Positions 48,961 through 62,404 of a DNA stretch of 64,000 bases are shown here, one piece after another. This DNA is from Balaenoptera acutorostrata (Eukaryota > Chordata > Mammalia > Artiodactyla > Balaenopteridae). Below the pieces are notes generated by a model. That model was not told the origin of the DNA, did no database searches, and was given only the letters and a program-made list of their open reading frames with translations. The position numbers were made by a program, and so were the translations under genes. Each line of letters starts with the position of its first letter. The stretch's first letter is position 1. The stretch spans positions 35,429,389 through 35,493,388 of the forward strand of contig NC_080077.1 of the NCBI RefSeq assembly GCF_949987535.1, given 5' to 3'.

Positions 48961-51900
48961 TTATACACTGGTCAGTAAAGAGTTAAAAGTAACTGAAAAT
49001 CTTCATTTGAGTTCCATGAAATATCAACAGGTTGCTTTGCCATTAGTAAATAATTTTAAAGAGAAGAAACTGAAGTATCCAAAAATAAGCTTATGGTATT
49101 TTGGGGGGATGGTGGTCTCCCTGGTGACATTGCCTATAAGAGGAGCCCTTATCTGGAATGCTTGATTTAATGGGGCCTGTTTTGGCTTATTAATTCTGCA
49201 TTTAGTAAGATTTGGCCCCTGTTTTCTCTTTTCTCTTTTTGTACTTCTCTGGGAAGATTTTCCCAGGAACTGCCTTTTTCAGAACCACCCTTCCCTATTT
49301 CAGTCCTGCACTTCCAAAACCTGTTTTATTGTGGTTGTGTCACTCCATTAGACATTCATACGGCAATATCTCCATCACCTTTTTATCCGCTTCATCTTAA
49401 AGTTTCCCTGTATTTGACACCCTTCTTGAGATTCCTTTCTAGGGCTACCAATTCCATCCCCATGTTGCCCACTAGAACCCATTCTTTGTGTGTAACTTGT
49501 CTCGTGTTCTCACCTAGATCATGCAATGCATCTGATTCTATGCAATGGTGCAGCTTAGTCCTTCCATATGCTAACTTAATTTGTTTTCAAAGGAATATAA
49601 CAATATTGTTTTCCCCATCTCAAGGGTGTTACATTTGTGACTTTATCTGGCATTGAGAGACCAGAATTAAGACACTAAGAGGCTATGGAATGAAAGGCAG
49701 AAATAGCTTGTTCTTGCAAATGGAAAGAAATTTACTCCCATTTAGCTAAAAGCACAAGACCGTCCTAATCAAACAGTTAACATCATGACCAGGGCAGGGA
49801 AAAAGTATACTTGCTTAGTTATAATTGGTTCAGCTCACAGAAGTGGATTTCTCATTGTCTGTGCAGCTACAGGAAATATGGTTAATAAAAGCACATGTCA
49901 GCCTGATTGAAGCTGTTCTATAAAGCCCTGCCAGACCACTCTGTACAACTGTTATTTCCTATTATGAAAACTGAATCTTGAGTCATGGTTAAAAGGTAAT
50001 CAGTGTTCAAGAGGGTGGTCTGTATAGGTAAGCAGTAATTCAGATTTGATTGGCAACATAGGCTTTTCAGGGAGTAGTTCAGAATGAGAAGCATTTTGAG
50101 AGAGCCAGAAACAATTCAAAATGATGATTCTCAGAATTTTCCTAACATTAGGTTATTGATAAATATGTTACAAAATTTTCAAATTGTGTCTTTCCTAGCA
50201 ACTATAATAATAACACACAGTGGTTTTGTGTACTCCATCTCATTTGACCCCTATAACACAACCTTGTGATATAGGTACCATTATCACCATTTTATAGCTC
50301 AGGAGACTTGCCCAAGGTTCCCAGTTTGCAGTCAGTGTCAGGGCGAAGTTTTCTTCCTGCTCTCCCATCAGCAGAGCCCCTGTGCTTCTTATGGTCCCAT
50401 GATGCCTCCTGGAAAGGTAGTGTATGAATGACTCTATCAGTTTTTTGCTGTATTGTTCCTTGCATGGAATCCATGTTGATTTTTCCATCATTGGCAAAAC
50501 AGAGCAATAGTACCTTCATCACAGGGTGATTGTAAAGACAAAATCCTAAAAAAATAACACGTCTAAAAATTAACATATCGAAAGGGACTTACTATGACCT
50601 CACCTAAAAAGCTCAATTTCAGTTGTTTTATATGCAAATTTCATGATTTGAAATAAAGTTATTTCCTTTAGGTAAAAGGCATTGTGATGAGGTACATCAG
50701 TAACATAAATTTAGAAGCAAGCACATATTTGTTTTTATATAAGAATGCTGTTGCTACACATTGTTGGAGAGAAGGATGTTGTAAACCATTTTCCTCTTTG
50801 GATCTGCACTGTTTCTGTAGTTCTGTGTGCTAACCAGAAGAACAAAGACTGTGGTAAGCCAATACACTTGGATTGTATATTGGCGTTGCTACCAACTTTT
50901 CTTTGAACTTTATAAAATTAATGACTCTCTAATTCTGTTCCATCTTCCTCTGAGAGAGAGCAGATCTAAGTTTCTGGGTATTCCTCACTTTACTTAGGAG
51001 AATTTTCCAGTTCGGACCAAGTAATGAAGTTATCTTGGCCGTAGTTTCCTTGGAATTCCTTAGCATTTTATTTTTTATTTTACTACTTTACTTGCTAAAA
51101 TTAATATTGATATACATACCTCCTTTGTTAGACCGGCATAGTCTGTGCACCAAATACCATATTTCAAATGAGTGTATGACTATCCTCAAAAGATGCTAAG
51201 TAAGTCTTTGTCTAGGGCTGAACAAGAGAACAAATTTTCAAGGTACTTGAAATATCTACCAGAGAAAAACACTTGAATTATATACAGAACTCATGTAGTT
51301 TCAGTGCAAAGCTAAATAACTTTAGGACTTATTTCTAAGCTACATGCTAATCATACTCAATTATTTATCAAACTGTCTATCGGTTGGAATATGTAGGTAT
51401 AACAAAACAAAACAAACAACAAACAAACAAAAACAACCATAACCCAGGATGGTCAGGCCATGTAGGTTATTACAGGCTATTGAAAGGACTCTTTTTTTCC
51501 TATGACTGAGATAGGGAACCACCAAAGGGTTTGGAGCAGAGATGTGGTATGATATGAGTTATGCTTTAAAAGAATCACTATGGCCCTAAGTGGATCCCAA
51601 ATTATTAACATCAGCAATGCTGAAGACACCAAAGCTTCGTTTCTACAGTGTGACCTAGATATTATGACCATTTTATTATACTTTTGAAATTTATTTGAAA
51701 ATATTTTTACTATATCAAAATAAATAAAGTCAATTTTATTTCTCTAATATTTTGTCATATTCTGGGCAAGCAGGTAGAGGGTAATGAGGATTGAGTGAGG
51801 TAACCTTGTCTGAACAGAATTTATAACATACAAAAATGTACTGTCTATTCAGTGATAAAAAGGGAGAATCTCTGCTGACATGATCATTTTTGTTGTATCT

Positions 51901-52610
51901 TTTCAAGAAAAGACATAGGAATAAAATGTAAAAAGAACTTATTTTCAATTAGAATACTACAGTCTAAAAATATATTTTAGTACCATGTTACTGCCAGTAA
52001 ATGATTACTCTCAAAAAAGTTCATGTAGTTCAGACTAAGACAATAATAATGAATATCATTGATTTCTTTCATGAAAATGTCAATAATGATGAAGAAAGCA
52101 TCTTACCTTTTTCCCCTTTACATTAGTATCCCAACCTTTTATTATTCAATAATAGAGAGTTGTAGAATAAATCAGGAAAGGTCGCTAGACTGTTTAGCCT
52201 CAATCCCTAGATCTGGTTAGTGGAAGGCAAGTCTCTGTGAATGCTATTGTGCTACCACAGGGTCCAAACTTTCTGAGGAAAGACAAATGGCAAACTTGGT
52301 TAAAGGATGATTGAAGAACAACCATGTCCTGGAATAAAGAGGTAGTATATTGCTTCAGAGGGATTATGAAACTTCTCTTTCCTGTACATATTCGCTTATA
52401 TCCCAGAGTAAAAGTCTCTCCCTATTCAGATGGGAGGATGGACCACTGTGCCAGCCAAATCTCTAAGTGTCACGCTTTTGTGAGTCTGTGGTACAATCCC
52501 TCTGTATGTGTAGGGTAATATCATGTTGCCATAGCCTTGCCAGTACTAAGATGCTCTGTAAATGATAAACTGTGTTCTGATCTGTAGACTTTGTGTTTCC
52601 TCTCAGGATA
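48961..52610. other. THEMIS intron 4, mostly unrecognised; MIR-type fragment at about 50205-50350
   Basis: At 50205-50350, aataacacacagtggttttg, gatataggtaccattatcac and gacttgcccaaggttcccag are MIR-type. The rest has no gene or nameable repeat. Confidence 0.45.
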
Positions 52611-52735
52611 TCTGTCTATCTATCTGTCTATCTATCTATCTATCTATCTATTGATCGATCAATCGATTGATCTATCTATCTCCCTACCTATCTGTCCATT
52701 TACCTACCATTTACCTATCTACCCACCTATCACAT
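52611..52735 (+). repeat. Compound (CTAT)n tetranucleotide microsatellite
   Basis: CTAT/CTGT repeats flank a self-complementary core, ttgatcgatcaatcgattga, at about 52651-52670. They grade into imperfect CTAC/CTAT units. Confidence 0.95.
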
Positions 52736-53578
52736 TGGTAGTCTGACTTCTCATCTTATAAGTAATGTCTCAGACCCATCACAATTTCAGATTAAACACT
52801 GATGTGTTCCCGTCATGAGGCTCATGCCATAGTGATGTTTGTATTGATGAGGAATGAGAGTCATTTTATGATATTAGTTGTTAAGATATTCTGTGTCATT
52901 TGTTCTCTATGATACATTCAAAAAAGTGATCCCAGAAATAATGTGTGTACACATATCGAGTTCTTCATACACACATACTTGCAGGACTGTTCAGATGGAT
53001 AGGTGAAAACATTTCCCTGGCTGTGATGATGAGTTTAAATTGCACTGAAACATAATACGTTTAAGTACAGATATGATGTCATATAAAGAACATGGTGACA
53101 TGAGTGTAGCAGAGTGTCATGCTGGCATACTCGGTGGATTGGTGATCTCTGGAGCTTTTTTTTTTTTTTTTGCATGAGTAACTATGCAAGGTTTTTGCTT
53201 TCTGGTTAAAAGAAGGTGATGTGGTATGTATGGTATACATGTGTTTGTGTGTATGTGTGTGTATCTGCATGCAAGGGTGATGGAGAGAGCCAGAGGTAAA
53301 TGAAACAAGAAAGTTAGGAGATTTAGAATATGAAAGGGTAACCTGATATCTTATATTTTGATTGCCACAACGGGTATCACAGCTTCAAGAAGATGCAATG
53401 CTGAATAATTGCTGATGGTTGTTTTCAATAAAAGTCCTAGTGATAGGGCTATTCCCAGAGAGTGTGTGGAGTCAGGTCAAGGAATGGCAAGTCCTACAAA
53501 AGGACCTTTGCCAGAGAGCTGCCAGATTGGTGTAATAGTGGTAATGCTCTAAGAATGAGGCTTTTTCTTTTTTTAAAA
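52736..53578. other. THEMIS intron 4, nothing recognised apart from simple repeats
   Basis: A T-run at about 53157-53171 and a TG-rich stretch at about 53239-53263. No gene. Confidence 0.55.
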
Positions 53579-54165
53579 AAAAATTGCTTTATTGTGGAAA
53601 GAACACTTAACAAGAGGGCTACCTATTAACGTATTTTTAAGTGTATAATACAAAATTGTTGAATATAGGTGCTATGTCATAGAGCAGATCTCCAGAACTA
53701 ATTCATCTTGCTTAACTGAAACTTATGTCCATTGATTAGTAATTCCCATTTTCCCCTCCTTCCACTAACAACCACCATTCCACTCTTTGATTCTATGAAT
53801 TTGATTACTTCAGATACTTCATAAACGTAGAATAATGAGGTGCATGTCCTTCTGTGCCTGACATTTCCCTAAGCATAATGTTTCTCAGGTCCATCCATGT
53901 TGTCACAATTTCATAGGATTTCCTTCTTTTTTTAAGGCTGAACAGTATTCCACTGTATATATAGACCATATTTTCTTTATCCATTCATCTATCAATGGGC
54001 ATTTAGCTTGTTTTCACATCTTGGCTATTAAGAATAGTGCTACAATGGATATGTGAGTGCATATATCTCTTTGAGATCCTGATTTCAATTCTTTTGGATA
54101 AATACCTATAAGTGGTATTACTGGATCATATGGTAGTTCTATTTTTAATTTTTTGAGGAACTCAA
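53579..54165 (-). repeat. L1 3'-end fragment, antisense, containing the right arm of the inverted repeat
   Basis: Antisense L1 3' portion: tttccctaagcataatgttt, ccatccatgttgtcaca, aacagtattccactgtatat, tctatcaatgggcatttag, ggatcatatggtagttctat. The first 321 bp (53579-53899) are the near-identical partner of 48022-48344. The element continues a further ~265 bp, and its 3' end meets an A/T run, so this is the more complete copy and the likely donor. Confidence 0.88.
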
Positions 54166-54469
54166 AACCCAGTGTGCCACTCTGCTGGCTGTAAGGTTGC
54201 TGGCTTTCACATCTACTGTGATTGCAAGGCTGCTGGTTTTCAAGGCTACAACAGAGCTGGGGAGAGAGAAATAGGACTAAAGCAAGTCAAGACCCTACAA
54301 AGCACACTGTTCTCATCAAGATTCAGTCATTTTTCTTGAATAATGACTTCTTGGATTCTTGCAAAATATTTAATTAATCTCTAGAGTTCTTAGAAAGTTG
54401 ATTCTGATGATTTTTGCCAGTGTTCATTGCTTTTTTGGATGAGTGCAACTTGGAGGTCCTTAGTCCACA

Positions 54470-54655
54470 ATTCCTAACTGTTGACCTTGGGCAAATTAGT
54501 TAACATCATTTTCCCCTCAGTTTTCACATTTGTAACACGGGGATAATAACATGCCTCAGAAAAGTTGTTGTGAGTATTAGGCAAATCCATTGAGGAAAAG
54601 CACTGAGAATAGTACTTGGCACATAACACCCAATGAACACTGACCAACAAGATCA
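54470..54655 (+). repeat. MIR SINE
   Basis: gaccttgggcaaattagtta, tcccctcagttttcacattt, ggggataataacatgcctca, agttgttgtgagtattaggc and agtacttggcacataacacc match MIR from end to end. Confidence 0.85.
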
Positions 54656-55914
54656 GTTACATTCATTTTAAATACATAAGTTCAGATATTAACAGACTTA
54701 TCCCTTTTAAATTTTGGTTTTATATTTACAATATAATCACATTTTATTTTTTCTGAATTCATTTATCTGGGTAGATAGATTTATAGATTATATTATACAA
54801 AGTTTCATACCACAGCAGTTGCTAATGATTTACATTCCATTACATTGAATATTCCCTAAAGCTTTTCGAAACAATAACAGATGACCAACCTGTTGGAGAT
54901 ATTATGATTATACTTACTGTTCAAATATGTAGGCTGAAAAATCACACTAAAACAGGGTACTTATGCCTTTTGTTACTTCAGAAAAATAAGCCTGTTACAT
55001 TTATTTATGTACTTTTTTCCAATGTGATTTACAAAATTGATCTTTTTGAGAGGATTATCTCAAGATGAAAATATAAAATTTATTATATTTTATGAGATAC
55101 CTAGAGTTATCAAGTCATTAAGTTTTTATGAAATATTTTAATGACAAACAAAGATGCTTCCTTAAGAGATCTCCTCCCAAGGGTGAGTGGATGTTAGAAG
55201 ATGGGGCTCTTTCAGTGACTTAAATGTCAGCAAACTTGAGCCTGTCAGAGAAAGTAAATTGGAATTACATGAATGGGTTTAATATACAATTAAAATGGAT
55301 AATTTGGACTATTTAGCAATAATAATTATCTATGAAAAATCATCAGTTAGTTGCTCTCTATTTTATAAATATATTGAGCATAATAGTCATGTAAATATTC
55401 ATTTCATGTTTTCCTTTGGGATGTACTTTTTTAGTCAGTATTCTCAAGGCTCTGATTTTTGAATAAGCAAGCAAAGATGCCTATGTTGGTTTACCAGATG
55501 TTCTTCATCTTTAAGACTCAACTGAGATATTTTACTTATTACATTTTTGAAGTATTTTTATATGTTAAAGATTACATCAAATCAGATCTAGGGGAGATAA
55601 ATACACTTCACACAAAACTTTGTAATTATATATCATTCTGAAAAAAAATTTATTTCTTAAGAATCAACATTTTTACTTAATTTCATGTAATCTTTTCATG
55701 TGTACCATGGATATTTTATATATATGTTGATATTGTGTGACTGCCTTTGCTATCTGATGGTTTGGAAAGAAAAATGCTTTCATAGGTAAACCCTATGATA
55801 ATTAGACTCTTTTAGTTATTAGTACCAAAAAACTCATCCCAAACTGGCTTTAGTCCCTTTCTCCTCTCCTCATCTCTGTGGCCGACTTAAAAACCAGTCA
55901 CCTTGCAGCCATCA
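54656..55914. other. THEMIS intron 4, nothing recognised
   Basis: AT-rich sequence without a gene or nameable repeat. Confidence 0.5.
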
Positions 55915-56090
55915 GAGGGGCACACTAAAAATGAAGGGATGGAAAAAGATATTCCATGCAAATTGGAACCAAAGAGAGCAGAGGTGACTATACTTATATC
56001 AGATAGATATATTTATCTGAGCTTATATATCAAAAAATTAGACATTAAGTAAAAAATTGTCACAAGAGAGACAAAGAAGATCATTACATA

Positions 56091-59023
56091 ATGATAAAAA
56101 GATCAGTTAAACAAGAAGACAAAACAATTTTAAATATATATATATATATACCCAACATCAGAGCATCTAAATATATAAAGCAAACATTGGCAGATCTGAC
56201 AGTAGCAATAGACAGCAATACAATGATAATAGGAGACTTAAATAACCCACTTTCAATAACTGATAGATTACCCAGACAGAAAATCACTAAGAAAACAGGA
56301 CTTGAACACCACTAAACACCAAATGGACCTAACAGACATACACAGAACTTTCCACCCAACAGCAAGCAGACTACACATTCTTTTCAAGTGCACATGGAAC
56401 ATTCTCTAAGAAAGATCACATGCTAGATCACAAAGCAAGTCTTAACAAATTTAAGAAGATTGAAATTATCTCAAGTATATTTTCTGATCACAATGGAAAT
56501 AAACTGGAAATCAATACAAAAGGAAATTGGAAAATCTCACAAATTAGTGGAAATTAAACAATATACTCTTGAACAACTATTGGGTCAAAAATAAAAGAGA
56601 AATTAGAAAATATCTTAGACAAACAAAAATGAAAGCACACCAAAATGAGATACAGCAAAAGCAATACTGAGAGGGAAGTTTAAAAACACCTACACTAAAA
56701 GAAGAAAATCTCAAATAAACCACTCAATTTTATACCTCAAGAAACTATAAAAAGGACCAACTAAGCCAAAATTAGCACAAAGAAGAAAATAATACAGATT
56801 AGAGCAGAAATAAATTAAACAGAGAATAGGAAAACATACAAAAAAAATCAATAAAACTAAGAATTGGTTTTTTGAAAAGATAAACAAAATTGATGAACCC
56901 TTAGCTAGACTAAGAAAAAATGAGTGACTGCTCAAATAAAATCAGAATTAAAAGAGAAGATATTACAAATGACACCACTGAAATAAAAATATCATAAGGG
57001 ACTATTATGAACAATTATAAACCAACAAATTGGGCAATTAAATTCCTAGAAACATACAACCTACTAACACTGAATCAAAACAAGTAGAAAGCCTGAACAA
57101 CCCAATAACAAATAAGGAGATTGCATCAGTAATCAAAAACCTCCCAAGAAACAAAAGCATGGACTAGCCAAGGATGGCTTTGCAGGTGAATTTACCAAAT
57201 ATTTAAAGAAGTACTGGGGGCTTCCCTGACGGCACAGTGGTTAAGAATCTGCCTGCCAATGCAGGGGACACAGGTTCGAGCCCTGGTCTGGGAAGATCCC
57301 ACATGCCACAGAACAACTAAGCCTGTGCACCACAACTACTGAGCCTGCGCTCTAGAGCCTACGAGCCACAACTACTGAGCCCGTGTGCTACAACTACTGA
57401 AGCCCATGTGCCTAGAGCCTGTGCTCTGCAACAAGACAAGCCACAGCAATGAGAAGTCCGTGCACCGCAACGAAGAGTAGCCCCCACTCGCTGCAACTAG
57501 AGAAAGCCTGCACGCAGCAACGAAGACCCAATGCAGCCAAAAGTAAATAAATAAATAAAATTAATTAAAAATAAATAAAGAAGTATTAATACTAATCCTT
57601 CTTAAACTCTTCCAAAAAATAGAGAGAACACCTCCAAACTCATTTTATGAGACCAGCATCACCATGATACTAAAGCCAGACAAAGATACCACAAGAAAAG
57701 AAAACTACAGGCAAATAGCACTGCTGAACATGGATGCCAAAAGCCTCAATGAAGTATTAGCACACCAAATTAAACAGCACTTTAAAAGGATCATGTACCA
57801 TGACCAAGTGGGATTTATCCCTGGAATGCCAGAATGGGTCAACATATGCAAACCAATCAATGTGATACACCATATTAACAAAATGAAGGACAAAAATTGC
57901 ATAATCATATCAGTTGTTGCAGAAAAAGCATTGGCAATATTCAAGACCCTTTTATGACAAAATTCTCAAAAAATTAAGTATAGTCAGAACTTAACACAAA
58001 AAAGACCATAAATGAAAAGCCCGTAGCTAACATACTCAGTGGTGAAAACTGAAAGCTTTTTCTCTGAGATCTGGAAAGTGGGCAAGGTTGCCTACTTGTC
58101 AATAAACGGTGCTGGGAAAACTGTATATCTACATGCAAAAATTAAATTGGACTCTTAGCTTTTACCATACACAAAAATTAACTCAAACTAGATTAAAGAC
58201 TTACATGTAAGATCTGAAACTCCAAAAAGAAAGCATGGAGGAAAAGCTTCTTGACATGAGTCTTGGCAATGATTTCTTGGATACGATACCAAAGGCACAG
58301 GCAACAAAAGCAAAAATAGACACACAAAAAAGTGAGACTACATTAAACTGAAAAGCATCTGCATAGCAAAGAAAACTTTCTACATAGTGAAGAGGCAACT
58401 TATGGAATGGGAGAAAATGTTTGCAAGCTATATATCTGATAAGAGCTTAATTTCCAAAATATATAAGGAACTCCAACAACTCAATAGTAAAAAAAAAACA
58501 AAAAAAAAACTTGATTTTAAAAATGGGCAAAGGACTTGAGTAGACATTTTTCCACAGAAGACATACAAATGGTCAATAGGTATACGAAAAGGTGCTCACA
58601 TCACTAATCATCATGAAAATGCCAATCAAAATTACAGTGGGATATCATCTCACACTTATTAGGATGACTATTATAAAAAAGAAAAAATATTACATATTGT
58701 TGAAGTTGTGGAGACATTGGAGCCCTTGTACATTATAGTGGGAATGTAAAATGTAGCTGCTATGGAAAACATTATGGAGTTTCCTCAAAAAATTGAAAAT
58801 AGAACTACCATATGATCCAGCAATTTCACTTCTGGGTATATATCCAAAGAAAATGAAATCAGGCTGTCACAGAGATATGTGCATTCCCATTTTTGTTGCA
58901 ATCTTATTCTTAATAACCATGATGTGGAAACAATCTAAATATCCATTGACAGATGAATGGATAAAGAAGATACATACATACCATGAAATATTATTCAGCC
59001 TTAAAATAGAAGGAAATACATGA
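56091..59023 (+). pseudogene. L1-C ORF2 remnant
   Basis: Recognisable pieces are the endonuclease part (56091-56315, TIMIIGDLNNPLSITDRL), the RT start (57664-57957, [12 protein letters not shown] and [10 protein letters not shown]) and the C-terminal part (58793-59023, [18 protein letters not shown] and [17 protein letters not shown]). They are separated by many stops and frame changes. The FADD-type RT motif is absent because sequence is missing near 58095-58100. It is a dead copy. Confidence 0.85.
57216..57570 (+). mobile_element. tRNA-derived SINE, copy 5 (older, longer CHR-1-like form)
   Basis: Starts ggggcttccctgacggcaca and has a longer middle with three acaactactga modules, unlike the other five copies. 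It ends in an AAATAAATAAATAA tail. Short flanking direct repeats (taaagaagta at about 57204-57213 and 57576-57585) suggest insertion into L1-C. More CpG sites have decayed than in the other copies, in keeping with greater age. Confidence 0.9.
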
Positions 59024-59535
59024 ATTTGTGACAACATGGATGGACCTGAAAGACATACAAAGTGAAATAAGTGAGTCACAGAAGGACAAATACTCTTGAT
59101 TTCTCTTATTGAGGCATCTAAAGTAGTTAAGTATATAGAAGTAGATAATAGAATAGTAGTTACCCAGTGATGGGGGAGGGGGATATGGGGAGTTGCTCAA
59201 TGGATAAATGTTAAAACAGATGAGCAAACTCCAGAGATTAATGTACAACATAGTGCCTATAGTTAATAAGGTATTGTTTACTTAAAAATGTGTTAAGAGG
59301 GTAGATATCATGTTAAGTGTTCTTAACACAAAACAGCAACAAAAACAAAGGGTCACAAGGAAACTTTCAGAGATGATGAATATGTTTACTACCGTGATTG
59401 TGGTAATAGTAACACGAGTGTATACCTATGTCACACTCACCAAGTTGTATGTATTGATTATGTGCAGCTTTTTGTATACCAACTATACTTTAATAAAGGT
59501 GGAGAGAAGCAAAAAAAAAAAAAGAAAGAAAGAAA

Positions 59536-60954
59536 AAACTAATCTGGTTGGATGAAGTACTGCCTTCTGTAACTTACTAAAAAATAAAATGCAACTGTAT
59601 GCTCTGTACAATATAGAAAGTGAAACCTTATACTCTGGTGATTTTGTTTCAAAGAAGAAATGGTTTATATAAGACAAAAAAGATCACTGTCTTGGTATAC
59701 CTTTAGCATTCTGCCTGTTCTATGTAAAGGTGCTGGCAAATTAAAAAAGTTTAAACATGTAAGAAATTTTCAGATTTTATCTGATAATTAGATTCCTAGA
59801 AAGAGATGATAATCAATAAGCATATTAAATGTAAATGGGTATACATGCCAATAAAAGGCAGAAGTTCTCAGACAATAAAAAATAAAGACCCAACTATTGT
59901 CTACAGAAAATACATTTTAAATATAATAACTCAGGTTGAAAGTAGAAGAATGGAAATATGTATTCATTGGTTATACAAATAGCCACCATTGGGAGTGAGA
60001 AGCAGTTAACAAAAGGAAAGCTCACTCATTTCTAAATCTTAATTTAGTCTCAAATTCATTTCCTATATTCTGTGCTATAGGGAAAATTGTGAGAAAGCAT
60101 CTTTCTTTTATATTTGCTTCTGTTTGTTATATAGTGCCAACTGGTTTGCTACTTTGGAGCATTAGCATATATATTATTATTTCAATTATTATTACATATA
60201 TTATTTATTACATATATTATTATTTTACTCCCTCAGTAATTCCTCCAGCATTAAGAATGCATTGAAATTTCTACATTCAGTGTAGGTACATACTCAACAA
60301 AATTCTGGAAAGCACCCCATTAGTGTGTTTGCATTTGTGTATTTGTCAAGTTCCCACCACTGTAATAGTAAATTAAACAGCATTCCTACAGTCTTGATTT
60401 CATGACAAATAGATTCTGATGATTAATATGTTAGGAAACCTAGTTGCTCCTCCAGAGACAATTGCAAAACTCATGGATGTCTGTGTCCTTTCCACAAATG
60501 CTCTAAAGTAAAAGAGAAATCTTTAATGAATTATCCTACTCAGAAAGTTCAAGTAATATTTTTAAAAAGCCAGCCCTTTTATCATGTAAATAATTATTAA
60601 TTGAATACAAGATATCAAAGAATCTGTGGGTAACAGAGCATAGCCCTAGCACAGCGGTGTTTATCCATCATCTGGTAAGCAGCACTCACCTAGTTCTTGA
60701 TCCAGCACTAAATAAATTTTCATAGTCTAAAAGAAAATTAGCATGCTATCCTCAAAAGAGCCAAAATTGTTTTTTATTATTTTTATTAAAAACATAATTA
60801 TTTGTATGATGATTTAGTCCTTATTAGGTTATGCTATCATATATCTTTTCTCTGTTTTGTATTTTAAGGAAAAAATCTTCAGATTTAAAAATTTCTTCTC
60901 CTTTAAAGATACTCTATTGAAAATGAAAAGCCCCAGTCGGAAAGAAAGTATTAG
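59536..60954. other. THEMIS intron 4, nothing recognised
   Basis: AT-rich sequence. A short tandem duplication of attacatatattatt occurs at about 60190-60222. No gene. Confidence 0.55.
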
Positions 60955-61765
60955 AGGTTCTTATAGCTGACAAAGTGTTTGTATCTGTTATACATTCCAA
61001 AAAGTTACAACTCAACAATAAAACACACAAACACAATTGAAAAAAAGAGAGAAAAAAGATTTGACCAGACATTTTACAAAAGAAGTCATTTAAATGGTCG
61101 ATAAATATATGAAAAAATGCCCTACATTTAAAATCATCATTATTAATAGTTAAATCACTACGAATTTCCAAATAGCTAAAGTTAGAAAGACTAACGATAT
61201 CAAGTTTTAATGTGCTTGTGGAGGAACTGGAACTCTCATACACTACTGATGGGAATTAAGTGAAACAATTTTTTTAGAAAACTATATGACAGATGTTTTA
61301 AAAAAATTATATATAAATCTTCCATAAGACTTACCCATTCCATTTTAAGGTACTTACCAAAAAGATATGAAAACATATATATCCACACAAAGACATGTAT
61401 AAGAATATTTATAGAGTCTTTATTTACTGTAACTCCAAACTGGAAACAATCTAATGTTATTTCACAGATGCATGGATAAACACATTGGTGTATAGTCACA
61501 CCATGAAACCTTACTCAGCAGTGAAAAGGAATGCAAAGGCGTGAATTAATGTTGAAAGCATTATGCTGAGCCAAAGAAGACAGGCATTAGAGAGTAAATA
61601 CTATATAATTCTAATTTATATAAAATTCTAGAAAGGGAAAACTGATCTATCATAACAGAGCAGATCGTATGTTGTCAGGGGTGGGAGACATTCACTGAAA
61701 AAAAGGCATGAAGTAATTTGGGGGTGTGATGGAATATTCTTAAAAGTTTTGTTTTCTTAGGGGAA
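60955..61765 (+). repeat. Old L1 3'-portion fragment, sense
   Basis: agtgtttgtatctgttatac, atttgaccagacattttaca, tcatacactactgatgggaa, tatccacacaaagacatgta, gatgcatggataaacacatt and gttgtcaggggtgggagaca follow the L1 order at strong divergence. No intact frame. Confidence 0.75.
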
Positions 61766-62389
61766 AAATGGCAAACCCAGAGTGTTGCTAGTAAAGTATT
61801 GTGGCCTCCAGTTCAAGATCAGACCAAAGGTGTGACTGTAATTCTGTTGAGACTTCAGGAAATTGTAAAAGAGTGTCTCATTTTTCCTCTCAGTAGAAAT
61901 TACTTCTAAGAATCTTGAGGACATGCCTCTTTGACCCTCTCTGCTGTGAGCCTTTGCATCCTCATAATTGACCCAAAATAAAGATCCCACCTAGAAAATA
62001 TATGGGTATCATTTTTGTCTAATGAATTTGATTATAATTTATATATAACAAACCCACAGGTTTTGAAAAGAATTATACCAGCTTGGACTGAAAGGAACAA
62101 ATTATTCAAAACAGAAAAAGCTTTTGAGCCCTCAAACTTTGTCCTGGCAGGAAAGAGACTGAGAACACTGCTCAGCGGCAAACATGAACCATTTCTTAAG
62201 GAAAGACGATGTCTCAGAGGGTAGTGTCATGAGTCCTGAGTATGGGGCCAGTAGTCAAGAAGACCACCACCAGGGAACATATTTGGGTCCTAATCAACAT
62301 ATTTGCCTTCTGAGCAAAGTGAAATGGCAACTGTGCTCGCCTGGATCTCAGAATTTTTTCAGACCAGTGACCCCTATGTTACTCCAATT
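61766..62389. other. THEMIS intron 4, nothing recognised
   Basis: No gene or nameable repeat. A 69-codon open frame at 62015-62224 has no recognisable similarity. Confidence 0.5.
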
Positions 62390-62404
62390 TTTCCCCCTCT
62401 TTTT

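Larger units (their letters stand above)
55915..59535 (+). mobile_element. L1-C: older L1, 5'-truncated and internally deleted
   Basis: Sense L1 beginning inside the endonuclease domain (ggatggaaaaagatattcca) and ending at tatactttaataaaggtgga plus an A-rich tail near 59510-59535. It is interrupted by a SINE at about 57216-57570 and lacks the RT catalytic region. It is more diverged than L1-A and L1-B and lies in the sense orientation relative to THEMIS. Confidence 0.88.
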
